Below are positions 1 through 5,212 of a DNA stretch of 7,066 bases, piece by piece. Both the position numbers and the translations under genes were made by a program. This stretch comes from DATKGN01 sp964385705. GTDB taxonomy: Bacteria; Patescibacteriota; Microgenomatia; UBA10105; UBA927. The DNA lies in contig CAYLQG010000075.1 of assembly GCA_964385705.1 (NCBI GenBank), positions 1-7,066 on the forward strand. The letters run 5' to 3'. Position 1 is the first letter of the stretch. Each line of letters begins with the position of its first letter. The notes beneath the pieces were generated by a model that saw only the letters and a program-made list of their open reading frames with translations, was not told where the DNA came from and searched no databases.

Positions 1-1302
1 GACGAATGGGGAGGCTCGATTGATCCTGAAGGATACGCAGATGATTTAGTCGCCCTGGGCCAGAAATTCAAGCAAGCGTCCTCTGACTTTTTTATTCTCC
101 CAGCCGGCCTTGATGCCTCAGCAGGGACAAACAGCGAATCGCTTGATGCATTCGTGTATTTGAAGCGGATGGTTACGGCAAAACCTGAGCTTTTATCTGT
201 CATAGACGGGTGGACATCCCATTCATATCCGAATCCTGGCTTCTCGGGGTCACCGTACGCAAGCGGAAGGGGCAGTCTTCAGACGTACAGCGTCGAACTG
301 TCGTATCTGGCGTCCCTGGGGCTTACAAAACAGCTTCCAGTTTTTATCACCGAAACAGGTTGGATGCATAACCAGGGAAAGACGCCCGGTAACAATTATC
401 TATCTCCTGAAGCGGTCGGACAGAATTTGGTTATCGCTTCTCAATCGGTATGGACTGATAACCGGATTGTGGCAATTACTCCGTTCGTTTTTAATTACCA
501 GGATACGCCGTTTGATGGTTTTTCCTGGAAGCAGCTGGGGAGTAATACATTCTACGCACAATATGATGCGTATAGAAATATTCCCAAAATCGCCGGAGAA
601 CCGATTCAGAATGAATACTACTCGCTCTCGAAACCCATGCTTCCCAAAGCACTTGTCGCAAATTCCACCTATACGCTTTCAAGCGTTATCACGAACAAGG
701 GCGAGGGGATACTGAACTCTTCGGATGATTACTCTCTTCTGTTTTTTGATCAGAAACAGGGATTTTCTGTGATTGCCGATCCCCTGCCGTCTCTTGAGCC
801 AGGAGAAGAGGGGACAATTACCCTTCACTTGAAAACACCGTCAACACCGGGGAACTATCCGGTTCAACTATTTTTTGTGCATCACGGCCGCCAAATACCT
901 CTCGAGGAGCGGACGATCACCATCGTACCGCCGCCATCGATACAAATATATGCCCAGCTCGGATGGAGGAGATCAAGTAACGCAGAGGATGTAACCGTTA
1001 TCCTGTACGACGGAGACACGATTATTCATAAAGTGACGGGATTATCAATTCAAAACGGCTTAGTTATTGTCCCGGGGCTTGCCAACATCATCCCGGATAA
1101 AGAATACCGCGTTGTCGCTGTCGTCCCGTATTATTTGCCCCGCCAAATAATCGCGCCACTTGGCCCTCAGGAGACCACGGTCAGGATGAAACGTTTCTAT
1201 CCTCTCGATATCAATCAGGACGGCGAGTTCACGATTTCGGATTTATGGAGCTTATTGACGAGCCCTCCTAAGAATATGCTTCAATTGTTTGTCGGACCCT
1301 GA
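1..1302 (+). CDS. Secreted glycoside hydrolase (TIM-barrel type) with C-terminal dockerin-like repeat, 5' partial
   Basis: The frame is open from base 1 to the TGA at 1300-1302, so the gene begins upstream; 433 residues are visible. The first ~200 residues look like the second half of a clan-A type (beta/alpha)8 glycosidase: EWGG near the start, WTSHSYP around residue 71 (beta-strand 6 style), and FITETGW with Glu119 in the position of the catalytic nucleophile on strand 7. The acid/base Glu (usually an NEP motif) would lie upstream of the window. Residues ~205-310 resemble an Ig-like/CARDB beta-sandwich (NKGEG, LEPGEEGTITL), followed by another beta-rich module. The tail carries one calcium-loop repeat, DINQDGEFTISDL (403-415), as in dockerins, but only one copy is present where cellulosomal dockerins have two. 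Expected outside the cell or on its surface, acting on polysaccharide; exact family and substrate cannot be assigned. Sure of glycosidase nature, unsure of family. Confidence 0.85.
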   Translation, partial: DEWGGSIDPEGYADDLVALGQKFKQASSDFFILPAGLDASAGTNSESLDAFVYLKRMVTAKPELLSVIDGWTSHSYPNPGFSGSPYASGRGSLQTYSVELSYLASLGLTKQLPVFITETGWMHNQGKTPGNNYLSPEAVGQNLVIASQSVWTDNRIVAITPFVFNYQDTPFDGFSWKQLGSNTFYAQYDAYRNIPKIAGEPIQNEYYSLSKPMLPKALVANSTYTLSSVITNKGEGILNSSDDYSLLFFDQKQGFSVIADPLPSLEPGEEGTITLHLKTPSTPGNYPVQLFFVHHGRQIPLEERTITIVPPPSIQIYAQLGWRRSSNAEDVTVILYDGDTIIHKVTGLSIQNGLVIVPGLANIIPDKEYRVVAVVPYYLPRQIIAPLGPQETTVRMKRFYPLDINQDGEFTISDLWSLLTSPPKNMLQLFVGP

Positions 1303-1304
1303 GC

Positions 1305-1333
1305 TTCCGAAAACGCCGTTTTTACGCTATACT
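1305..1333 (+). promoter_or_regulatory. Probable promoter of the tRNA-His gene
   Basis: A good -10 hexamer TATACT lies at 1328-1333, ten bases before the tRNA 5' end at 1343. The -35 candidate 17 bases upstream (TTCCGA, 1305-1310) is weak, matching three of six consensus positions. The spacing to the tRNA suits a very short 5' leader. Confidence 0.45.
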
Positions 1334-1342
1334 ATACACATT

Positions 1343-1415
1343 GGTGACGTGTGCCGGACGGTTAGGCACCTCCCTGTGGAGGAGGCCATAACGGGTTCAA
1401 CTCCCGTACGTCACC
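1343..1415 (+). tRNA. tRNA-His (anticodon GTG)
   Basis: The acceptor stem pairs GTGACGT (1344-1350) with ACGTCAC (1408-1414). An extra G at 1343 faces C1415, the G-1:C73 pair that is the identity mark of tRNA-His. The anticodon stem is CCTCC/GGAGG (1369-1373/1381-1385) around loop CTGTGGA, giving anticodon GTG (1376-1378). The T arm is perfect: ACGGG/CCCGT around TTCAACT (1396-1402). The D arm is GCC/GGC with a nine-base loop containing GG, extendable to TGCC/GGCA. CCA is not encoded (CAA follows C73), so it must be added after transcription. Odd point: in this fold position 8 is G1351 rather than the near-universal U8, and A14 is also missing. It stands alone between two protein genes. Confidence 0.9.
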
Positions 1416-1437
1416 CAAGAAATTCGAATTTAAATTA

Positions 1438-1863
1438 CTAGCCACTCAAGGTTAGAGATAGTTCCACCCAACCTGTGTCAACAAAACCTAATTTTTTATA
1501 CCATTGATACGCCTGCGATTTGGGATTACTAATCATCTTCACTTTGTAAAGATTATTTTCTTTACAATACTGCATTGCACGCTCCCAGAGTTTTTTGGCA
1601 ACACCTTTGCGCATCTCGTTTGGCTTAACTCCGATCGCATAGACAAATAAGTTATCAGATTGTTTATTTGCAACAATAAAGCCGACGATTGTTCCGTTCA
1701 TTTTAGCGACCAAATTACACGACATATTAAAGACTTCTCGAACGAAAGCCTTGCTAGAGCGCTCCGTCCAATCCTGGTTTACGCTATTAAATGCCTGCTG
1801 CATTACGTTTGCGATACGATCAATTTCATTTTTATCGAATTTATCAATAATTAGTTCTTCCAT
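1438..1863 (-). CDS. GNAT family N-acetyltransferase
   Basis: 141 residues, the usual size of a single GNAT domain. Motif A, the acetyl-CoA pyrophosphate loop, is visible as MRKGVAKKLWERA at residues 84-96 (pattern R-x-G-x-A), preceded by the strand LFVYAIGVKP. Motif B follows as AYQWYKKLGFVDTG (residues 118-131), where the Tyr is the usual general acid/thiolate-stabilising position. Such enzymes move an acetyl group from acetyl-CoA to an amine; the substrate here cannot be read from sequence. The gene runs against the upstream tRNA, with its stop 22 bases from the tRNA end. No Shine-Dalgarno precedes the ATG, and a -10 box sits close upstream, so the leader is short. Clearly more AT-rich than the flanking glycosidase gene. 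Confidence 0.9.
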   Translation of the reverse strand: MEELIIDKFDKNEIDRIANVMQQAFNSVNQDWTERSSKAFVREVFNMSCNLVAKMNGTIVGFIVANKQSDNLFVYAIGVKPNEMRKGVAKKLWERAMQYCKENNLYKVKMISNPKSQAYQWYKKLGFVDTGWVELSLTLSG

Positions 1864-1882
1864 AGGGTTAAAAACGTTATAA

Positions 1883-1896
1883 ATTATAGTATATCA
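1883..1896 (-). promoter_or_regulatory. -10 region of the GNAT gene
   Basis: On the minus strand an extended -10, TGATATACT (1896-1888), overlaps a consensus TATAAT (1888-1883). No convincing -35 is seen, which an extended -10 can tolerate. Start of transcription near 1876-1881 would leave a leader of about 12-18 bases with no ribosome site. Confidence 0.5.
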
Positions 1897-2161
1897 AAAA
1901 ATTGCGCTCCCGTAGCCACAATTTAATGACGACTCAAAATTTGATATACGAAGCTTATATCTGCCATTTCGTTCGAACTTTATCCAATCAGGGCCCCAAA
2001 TATTTAGAGGCTACTTACTTCGTTAATAATTTGAGATGCGATACTAAGGCGGTTGAACACATGCCTATTATTTTTTATAGCCTCTCGGTAGAGATCTCAG
2101 AAAACGTGCATTCCAGGTCACACATATATAGAAAGCAGCCTTACTGTGCAAGGCCATAAAC

Positions 2162-2172
2162 ACGTATATAGT
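2162..2172 (+). promoter_or_regulatory. ACGT box / -10 of small gene 1
   Basis: ACGTATATAGT begins 18 bases before the ATG at 2180. Its TATAGT (2167-2172) matches the -10 consensus at five of six positions and ends seven bases before the ATG, so the transcript would start at or next to the start codon. This fits the absence of any Shine-Dalgarno site. TTACTG at 2141-2146 is a possible but ill-spaced -35. Confidence 0.45.
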
Positions 2173-2179
2173 AATTTAC

Positions 2180-2410
2180 ATGACAACCAAGCAAGGAAAA
2201 GACAAGGCAGAGAACAAAAAATCAATTGATTCTGTTGTAGCGCGAGTTGCAGGAGCTGTTCAAGTTGCAGGAACTGCGGTTTCAACAACAATGGCAATAA
2301 AAGACGAGGCGTTAGATGAACTTAATGAATTGCAAACACAGTCAAATAACAAAGAAGGAAAGAAAGCGATTAAAAAGATTAGATCAGATACAAAGAATTT
2401 AAGGAAATAG
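2180..2410 (+). CDS. Small hypothetical protein (small gene 1 of the cluster)
   Basis: 76 residues. The N-terminus is Lys/Glu-rich and polar (1-15), followed by an Ala/Gly/Val-rich stretch (about 19-41, with VARVAGAVQVAGTAV) and then a charged helical tail (42-76, many Lys and Glu, ending KKIRSDTKNLRK). The apolar stretch is only mildly hydrophobic and is interrupted by Arg and Gln, so it is more likely an amphipathic or glycine-zipper-like helix than a clear membrane span. The layout recalls small YtxH-like stress proteins, but no signature proves it. The start is supported by a -10 box directly upstream, suggesting a leaderless message. It is first of five small genes in a row, 48 bases before the next. 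Confidence 0.7.
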   Translation: MTTKQGKDKAENKKSIDSVVARVAGAVQVAGTAVSTTMAIKDEALDELNELQTQSNNKEGKKAIKKIRSDTKNLRK

Positions 2411-2429
2411 GTACATATCGAGAAAACAT

Positions 2430-2438
2430 ACGTAAAAT
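2430..2438 (+). promoter_or_regulatory. ACGT box before small gene 2
   Basis: ACGTAAAAT, 29 bases upstream of the ATG at 2459. If TAAAAT (2433-2438) serves as -10, transcription would start around 2445, leaving GAGGTG of the very strong ribosome site (2441-2450) still in the message. No consensus -35 is seen. Confidence 0.4.
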
Positions 2439-2458
2439 TCGGAGGAGGTGAACAATAT

Positions 2459-2692
2459 ATGACGACAATAATAACTAATCCAGCACCTACAGCAGACTCG
2501 GGAAATAGTACAGGAATAATAGTGGCAGTTCTTTTTGTTGCAGTAATGGTAATTCTATTTTTTGTATTTCGTGTGCCAGCTATGCGAACAACAAACAGCG
2601 GAACAAGCACAACAAACTCTGCGCCTGCACCTCAAGCGCCGCAAGTGACTATCCCAAATAAAATAGATGTGAATATACAACCCGCAAAGTAG
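2459..2692 (+). CDS. Single-pass small membrane protein (small gene 2)
   Basis: 77 residues. A short polar N-terminus (MTTIITNPAP...) leads into one strongly hydrophobic segment, about residues 19-37 (from GIIVAVL to VILFFVF). An RVP motif and a Ser/Thr/Asn/Pro-rich linker follow, then a C-terminal strand-like piece VTIPNKIDVNI. One transmembrane helix with a small exposed tail is the clear reading. Proteins with this MTTI-linker-TM-low-complexity layout are, from memory, common small hypotheticals in uncultivated bacteria; no function is established. A strong ribosome site GGAGGAGGTG lies eight bases before the ATG and fixes the start. The reverse frame across this gene and its predecessor is a shadow. 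Confidence 0.75.
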   Translation: MTTIITNPAPTADSGNSTGIIVAVLFVAVMVILFFVFRVPAMRTTNSGTSTTNSAPAPQAPQVTIPNKIDVNIQPAK

Positions 2693-2726
2693 CTTGAATC
2701 AATTGGATGAACCTATGTAATGAAAT

Positions 2727-2736
2727 ACGTGAAATG
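2727..2736 (+). promoter_or_regulatory. First ACGT box before small gene 3
   Basis: ACGTGAAATG, 72 bases before the ATG at 2799 and so more distant than the other copies. It is the more degenerate of two boxes in this 106-base gap, which is the longest within the cluster. Confidence 0.25.
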
Positions 2737-2760
2737 CACTTCAAGGGCAGGTCAAAAGAA

Positions 2761-2770
2761 ACGTATTAAT
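2761..2770 (+). promoter_or_regulatory. Second ACGT box before small gene 3
   Basis: ACGTATTAAT, 38 bases before the ATG at 2799, within the spacing range of the other boxes. TATTAA could act as the -10, giving a leader of about 20-25 bases that contains the ribosome site. Confidence 0.4.
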
Positions 2771-2798
2771 TTTATGACAAGGAAGGTGGTGAGTTTTT

Positions 2799-2981
2799 AT
2801 GTGTTACAACTGTGGATGTGAAAAACCGAATGACGCCATGGGAAAGGGGCATGCTGGTGTAGATCCAGATGGTAAATCAATCACAAATAAGACGTTTGAA
2901 GCAGCGGGGAAATCACAAAAAATGGATGATAAAGAAACTAAGAAAAATACGCTTAAGCTTCTTCAAAAATTAATGAAGTAA
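2799..2981 (+). CDS. Small CxxCxC protein (small gene 3), function unknown
   Basis: 60 residues, starting MCYNCGCEKP with cysteines at positions 2, 5 and 7. This CxxCxC cluster at the extreme N-terminus could bind a metal ion (zinc knuckle or half-site) or act in redox chemistry. A Gly/Asp-rich middle (MGKGHAGVDPDGK) follows, then a helical Lys-rich tail (KTFEAAGKSQ...LKLLQKLMK). With only three cysteines and one nearby His (18), a full four-ligand zinc site would be Cys3His or need a dimer. I recall similar N-terminal CYNCGC proteins as unnamed small proteins in CPR and other genomes; no function is known to me. Ribosome site GGAAGGTGGTGAG lies upstream of the ATG. It is followed by the next gene after 37 bases. 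Confidence 0.75.
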   Translation: MCYNCGCEKPNDAMGKGHAGVDPDGKSITNKTFEAAGKSQKMDDKETKKNTLKLLQKLMK

Positions 2982-2987
2982 GAATAA

Positions 2988-2998
2988 ACGTGTAAATC
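2988..2998 (+). promoter_or_regulatory. ACGT box before small gene 4
   Basis: ACGTGTAAATC, 31 bases before the ATG at 3019. Except for G in place of A at its fifth position, it shares the run ACGTRTAAATCTA with the box of small gene 5. Confidence 0.45.
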
Positions 2999-3018
2999 TA
3001 GAAATGAGGTGAATATTT

Positions 3019-3165
3019 ATGGGAATTTTAGATATTCTATTAATAATATTGGTTATTTCATGGTTAGGCGGGTTTTCTCTTCACATTGGAGGAGGCTTTA
3101 TCCATTTGTTACTTGTTATTGCGGTTATCGTATTAGTCATTCGTCTTTTAGGTGTTAGCCTATAA
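3019..3165 (+). CDS. Small hydrophobic membrane protein, lmo0937-like (small gene 4)
   Basis: 48 residues, almost wholly hydrophobic: helix one about residues 3-16, a Gly-rich turn with WLGGF and HIGGG (15-26), helix two about 27-44, and an Arg at 42. This two-helix hairpin with WLGGF...H.GG..IH is the pattern of the lmo0937 family of short membrane proteins, which in Firmicutes belong to stress regulons; that link is family knowledge, not seen here. The start follows GAGGTGA with normal spacing. Stop TAA at 3163-3165. Too short for many gene callers, but the ribosome site, box and family pattern agree. Next to a CsbD-like gene, which is a common pairing. Confidence 0.85.
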   Translation: MGILDILLIILVISWLGGFSLHIGGGFIHLLLVIAVIVLVIRLLGVSL

Positions 3166-3176
3166 TGAATACAAAT

Positions 3177-3187
3177 ACGTATAAATC
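3177..3187 (+). promoter_or_regulatory. ACGT box before small gene 5
   Basis: ACGTATAAATC, 34 bases before the ATG at 3211, the copy closest to the deduced consensus. TATAAA (3180-3185) would serve as -10, with a leader of about 19 bases carrying GGGAG. Confidence 0.45.
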
Positions 3188-3210
3188 TAATAGAAGACGG
3201 GAGAATACAT

Positions 3211-3384
3211 ATGGGAAAGCTAGATATAGCCGGTCAAACACTAAAAGGTAAGTTGCAGCAAGTAAAGGGTGAACTAGAAGTTGCATCTGGTGAGCCTCTG
3301 AAAGGAAATATAGATAAATTAAGGGGCAAAGCGGATGAAATCAAAGCGAATATAAAAGGAAAAATAGAAAAATCCAATTGTTAA
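3211..3384 (+). CDS. CsbD family stress protein (small gene 5)
   Basis: 57 residues, highly charged and Lys-rich, with two CsbD-type repeats: LKGKLQQVKGELE (11-23) and LRGKADEIKANIKGKI (37-52). The recurring K-G-K spacing and the GEPLKGN linker between helices are characteristic. CsbD was named as a sigma-B controlled general stress gene in Bacillus; its biochemical role is still unknown. The protein should be soluble and cytoplasmic, forming a small helical bundle. ATG follows GGGAG by about seven bases. Last of the five-gene cluster; a hairpin about 110 bases downstream may end the transcript. It ends in Cys57, unusual for the family. Confidence 0.9.
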   Translation: MGKLDIAGQTLKGKLQQVKGELEVASGEPLKGNIDKLRGKADEIKANIKGKIEKSNC

Positions 3385-3492
3385 CTATAAAAAGTTCTGC
3401 AACGCCTTTAGTAAATCAACTTCCTTTGGATGTGTTATGTAATGGTTGTCTAGCTGGTTCCGTGGGGAACCCAAGATAGAATTTGGAGAGTG

Positions 3493-3524
3493 GAGATACC
3501 CATTTTTGTGGTGTCTCGTTTTCT
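3493..3524 (+). terminator. Possible terminator of the small-gene cluster
   Basis: GAGATACC (3493-3500) pairs with GGTGTCTC (3510-3517), an eight-pair stem with one G-T, around a nine-base loop, followed by GTTTTCT. The T tract is short, so efficiency is uncertain. Read in reverse it lies just past the stop of the convergent gene but lacks a T run on that side. A second small hairpin GGTTCC/GGAACC (3456-3471) stands 20 bases before it. The rest of 3385-3492 shows nothing else. Confidence 0.45.
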
Positions 3525-4182
3525 AGTCCTGAGCAACAGCACTTGCCCTCGAAGAAATTCGGCTGGTGGGTTCGTACGTAGAAGAGACAAAACCCATTCC
3601 TACCATGGAGCGGACAATCTGCCGTTGATCTTGCTCTCCATGTTCGGCGAGAACCACAGAGGCCTCAATTGAAGCACCGGTAAACCAACCTGCTCCGATT
3701 ATTTGTTCTTTGTTAGCGGTCGGTATGCCAGACATAATGGCAGCATATCTGCCCCAACCGTCCCACAGGTACCAATGAAAGACATCGAGTGGTGTACCAA
3801 TCTCGCTAGGGCTTCTATATATAGTGCCGGTTTCGTTGTTACCGTCCTCAATTAACTGATAAAGTACTTGTGTCCAAAGCTTTCGTGCACTGCGGTCTCT
3901 AAAATCAAAAGAGAAAGGGACTGGGAGTTCCTTTATATCCCTGGCCGCAAGTATCGCACGGGAATGATTAATTGCATTCAGTTCCGGTGTGGCAGATTCG
4001 TCTAAGTGCAGGAGTCTATTTGTCTCTTGTAGCGACCTTGCAAGAGTCGCAATTTCCCGAGAGAGAAGTCCCTCCGTATTTACAACGGCGTTCATAGCCG
4101 GTTTTAATTCTAACCCACTATCGGCTAAGTGGTTCGCAATACCCCGAAAAATAACCACGAGTTCTCGTTCTGACGGAATCAT
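3523..4182 (-). CDS. Hypothetical protein, leaderless start
   Basis: 219 residues from the ATG at 4182. An in-frame TTG at 4206 would add eight residues, but it lies upstream of the -10 box and so outside the expected transcript. No signal peptide or membrane span is visible. The first ~60 residues look helical (ELVVIFRGIANHLADSG; LLSREIATLARSLQETNRLL). The central part is polar with PFSFDFRDRSARKLW (90-103). A Trp/aromatic-rich patch FHWYLWDGWGRYA lies at 135-147, then IIGAGWFTGASIEASVVLAEHGE (161-183). The last 20 residues are Ser/Ala/Arg-rich and probably disordered. I do not recognise the family. Base composition is richer in G+C than the adjoining small genes. It faces the small-gene cluster and is divergent from the gene at 4526. 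Confidence 0.75.
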   Translation of the reverse strand: MIPSERELVVIFRGIANHLADSGLELKPAMNAVVNTEGLLSREIATLARSLQETNRLLHLDESATPELNAINHSRAILAARDIKELPVPFSFDFRDRSARKLWTQVLYQLIEDGNNETGTIYRSPSEIGTPLDVFHWYLWDGWGRYAAIMSGIPTANKEQIIGAGWFTGASIEASVVLAEHGEQDQRQIVRSMVGMGFVSSTYEPTSRISSRASAVAQD

Positions 4183-4188
4183 ACGCAG

Positions 4189-4217
4189 ATTATAGTAACA
4201 GGCCAAACTAATTGCAA
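4189..4217 (-). promoter_or_regulatory. Strong promoter giving a leaderless transcript
   Basis: On the minus strand TTGCAA (4217-4212), a 17-base spacer, then a perfect TATAAT (4194-4189). Only six bases separate the -10 from the ATG at 4182-4180, so transcription should begin at or within a base or two of the start codon. No ribosome site exists in this interval. Confidence 0.75.
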
Positions 4218-4463
4218 CTTAGCGCTATGGGAGGTGATTACAATATTACATTGGCCTAAAATGCTCTAATAATGCTCGCACTCTTCATGACGACCCGGAA
4301 CTAGCCGGCTTCGTGATAGGTGGAAGCCGCCCGAGTGGTCAATATGCGTTAGTCGAAATATAGATAAGGTGCATTTCATAATTGCAAGATCACCCGAATG
4401 ATTGGCTTTAATGTGACTTCCTAAGTGATGAAACTACACTTTAGGTTCTTGAAATGTGCTAAC
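4218..4463. other. Divergent intergenic region with hairpins and possible gene debris
   Basis: Between the two divergent promoters lie about 245 bases with no intact gene. GGGAGGTGA (4229-4237) is a near-perfect plus-strand ribosome site with no usable start codon after it. Two overlapping frames are open, 4238-4360 and 4291-4398. The first reads DDPELAGFVIGGSRPSGQ and the second RNIDKVHFIIARSPE; together they could be the tail of a frameshifted gene, but this is weak. A hairpin CGGCTTC/GAAGCCG (4306-4312/4323-4329) and another CCTAAGTG/CACTTTAGG (4420-4427/4437-4445, one bulge) are present without T tracts. Confidence 0.35.
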
Positions 4464-4504
4464 TTGACTTTTCAACATGGCAATTTTACTATGCACAGTA
4501 TTAT
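4464..4504 (+). promoter_or_regulatory. Promoter of the gene at 4526
   Basis: TTGACT (4464-4469) is followed after exactly 17 bases by TACTAT (4487-4492). A second -10 candidate, TATTAT (4499-4504), fits the consensus better but is too far from this -35. The leader would be about 20-27 bases and include the GGAATAAGGA ribosome region. Confidence 0.6.
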
Positions 4505-4525
4505 CCTCACCGGCCCGGAATAAGG

Positions 4526-5110
4526 ATGACAATGGCAAACGATAAGGAAATTAATGAAATTAGTGATGCATCTCCAGTTGTAGGAGGACAGGTGCTGGAT
4601 GCCCTCGTTCGTCCTTGGAATGGAGTGAGCCCTCCCGATCGACTAGACAGACAACCATTCCGACGAGAAGACGTAGGAGTACAAGAAGTGAGAGTGCCTG
4701 AGATTCCATATCCCATTTTTGTGTGTACACCCCGCGACCTTAAAGTGCAAAGGGACATCGAAATGCTGCGGGGCCGGAAAGGGGAAATTAGCCTAGCTTT
4801 TCCGTACCTCAATAAATGGAATAAATATAACGGCCCCGCGGGAACAATTGAATATGTCTCTGTCGGTTTTCGGGACGGTTCCGTTTATAGCGCGATGGAG
4901 TTTCCAGAACCGCACAGTACTTCCGGTGGTGAATTGGGTGTCGCATATCCCGACCGCCCTAGGAAGGATTGGGGATACAATTCCCCCTGGTTTACGGCAG
5001 GGGTTGTACCGTCAGAAAATGTGAAGGCCGTCGTTGTGATGGCCGGTGTGCGAAGACTCAGTGGTTTAGCTGTGGGAATCGGGATATTTACACAACCTAT
5101 CCTTAAATAA
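4526..5110 (+). CDS. Hypothetical protein
   Basis: 194 residues from ATG 4526, or 192 from ATG 4532. Both have acceptable ribosome sites (GGAA five bases before the first; AAGGA five bases before the second), so the start is unsettled by two codons. No signal peptide or membrane span. The N-terminal ~60 residues are acidic then Arg/Pro-rich (VRPWNGVSPPDRLDRQPFRRED). The rest alternates short strands and turns: IPYPIFVCTPRDL (60-72), ISLAFPYLNKW (88-98), TIEYVSVGFRDGSVYSAMEF (107-126), then a Gly/Val-rich end VVVMAGVRRLSGLAVGIGIF. A beta-rich globular fold is likely. There is one cysteine. I cannot assign a family. Its stop overlaps the end of a possible small minus-strand gene by eight bases. 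Confidence 0.75.
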   Translation: MTMANDKEINEISDASPVVGGQVLDALVRPWNGVSPPDRLDRQPFRREDVGVQEVRVPEIPYPIFVCTPRDLKVQRDIEMLRGRKGEISLAFPYLNKWNKYNGPAGTIEYVSVGFRDGSVYSAMEFPEPHSTSGGELGVAYPDRPRKDWGYNSPWFTAGVVPSENVKAVVVMAGVRRLSGLAVGIGIFTQPILK

Positions 5111-5210
5111 GCCCTTTACTTTCCAGCAGAATATTCAACTGGTGAACCGAGGCAAATAAACTAGAATCAGGAGGGCAGTCTTCAAAGTCTTCAACGCGGA
5201 CATGATCCAT
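5103..5210 (-). CDS. Possible 35-residue small protein
   Basis: The minus strand has an ATG at 5210 and a TAA at 5105-5103, encoding 35 residues that start MDHVRVEDFEDCPPD and end NILLESKGLI. It fills the gap between its two plus-strand neighbours almost exactly. GGAG (5223-5220) lies nine bases before the ATG, and TATAAA (5236-5231) upstream could be its -10. The protein is acidic at the front and amphipathic-helical at the back. A chance frame of this length is common, so the call rests on the upstream signals and fit to the gap. Its control region overlaps that of the nucleotidyltransferase gene on the other strand. Confidence 0.3.
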   Translation of the reverse strand: MDHVRVEDFEDCPPDSSLFASVHQLNILLESKGLI

Positions 5211-5212
5211 TG

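Larger units (their letters stand above)
1864..2179. other. AT-rich gap without a convincing gene
   Basis: This 316-base stretch holds the GNAT promoter at its left end and the first small-gene promoter at its right end. A plus-strand frame is open from TTG 1902 (ATG at 1926) to 2159, giving 77-85 residues. It lacks a Shine-Dalgarno site, shows no recognisable domain and has unremarkable composition, so it is not called. A sequence ACGT-T-ATAAAT at 1874-1884 resembles, with one extra base, the boxes in front of the downstream small genes. A small hairpin GCCTT/AAGGC (2138-2154, seven-base loop) lies just before the first box. No RNA gene is recognised. Confidence 0.5.

Noticed and set aside
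467..715. 82-codon plus-strand frame, and its minus-strand counterpart at 491-682
   Set aside because: Both sit inside the glycosidase gene, whose reading frame is clearly coding.
1420..1431. Perfect 12-base palindrome AAATTCGAATTT between tRNA and GNAT stop
   Set aside because: Too short and AT-rich to be a terminator hairpin; could be chance. No T tract follows.
2260..2610. 116-codon minus-strand open frame
   Set aside because: It lies across small genes 1 and 2, which have better starts, a strong ribosome site and sensible topology; this frame is a shadow.
1413..3476. ACCCAAGA at 1413-1420 and again at 3469-3476, as attachment-site repeats of an island
   Set aside because: Only eight bases match; expected by chance at this distance, and no integrase is present.
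4507..4812. 101-codon minus-strand open frame
   Set aside because: Overlaps the 4526 gene and its promoter; Ser/Arg/Cys-rich low-quality translation with no upstream signals.
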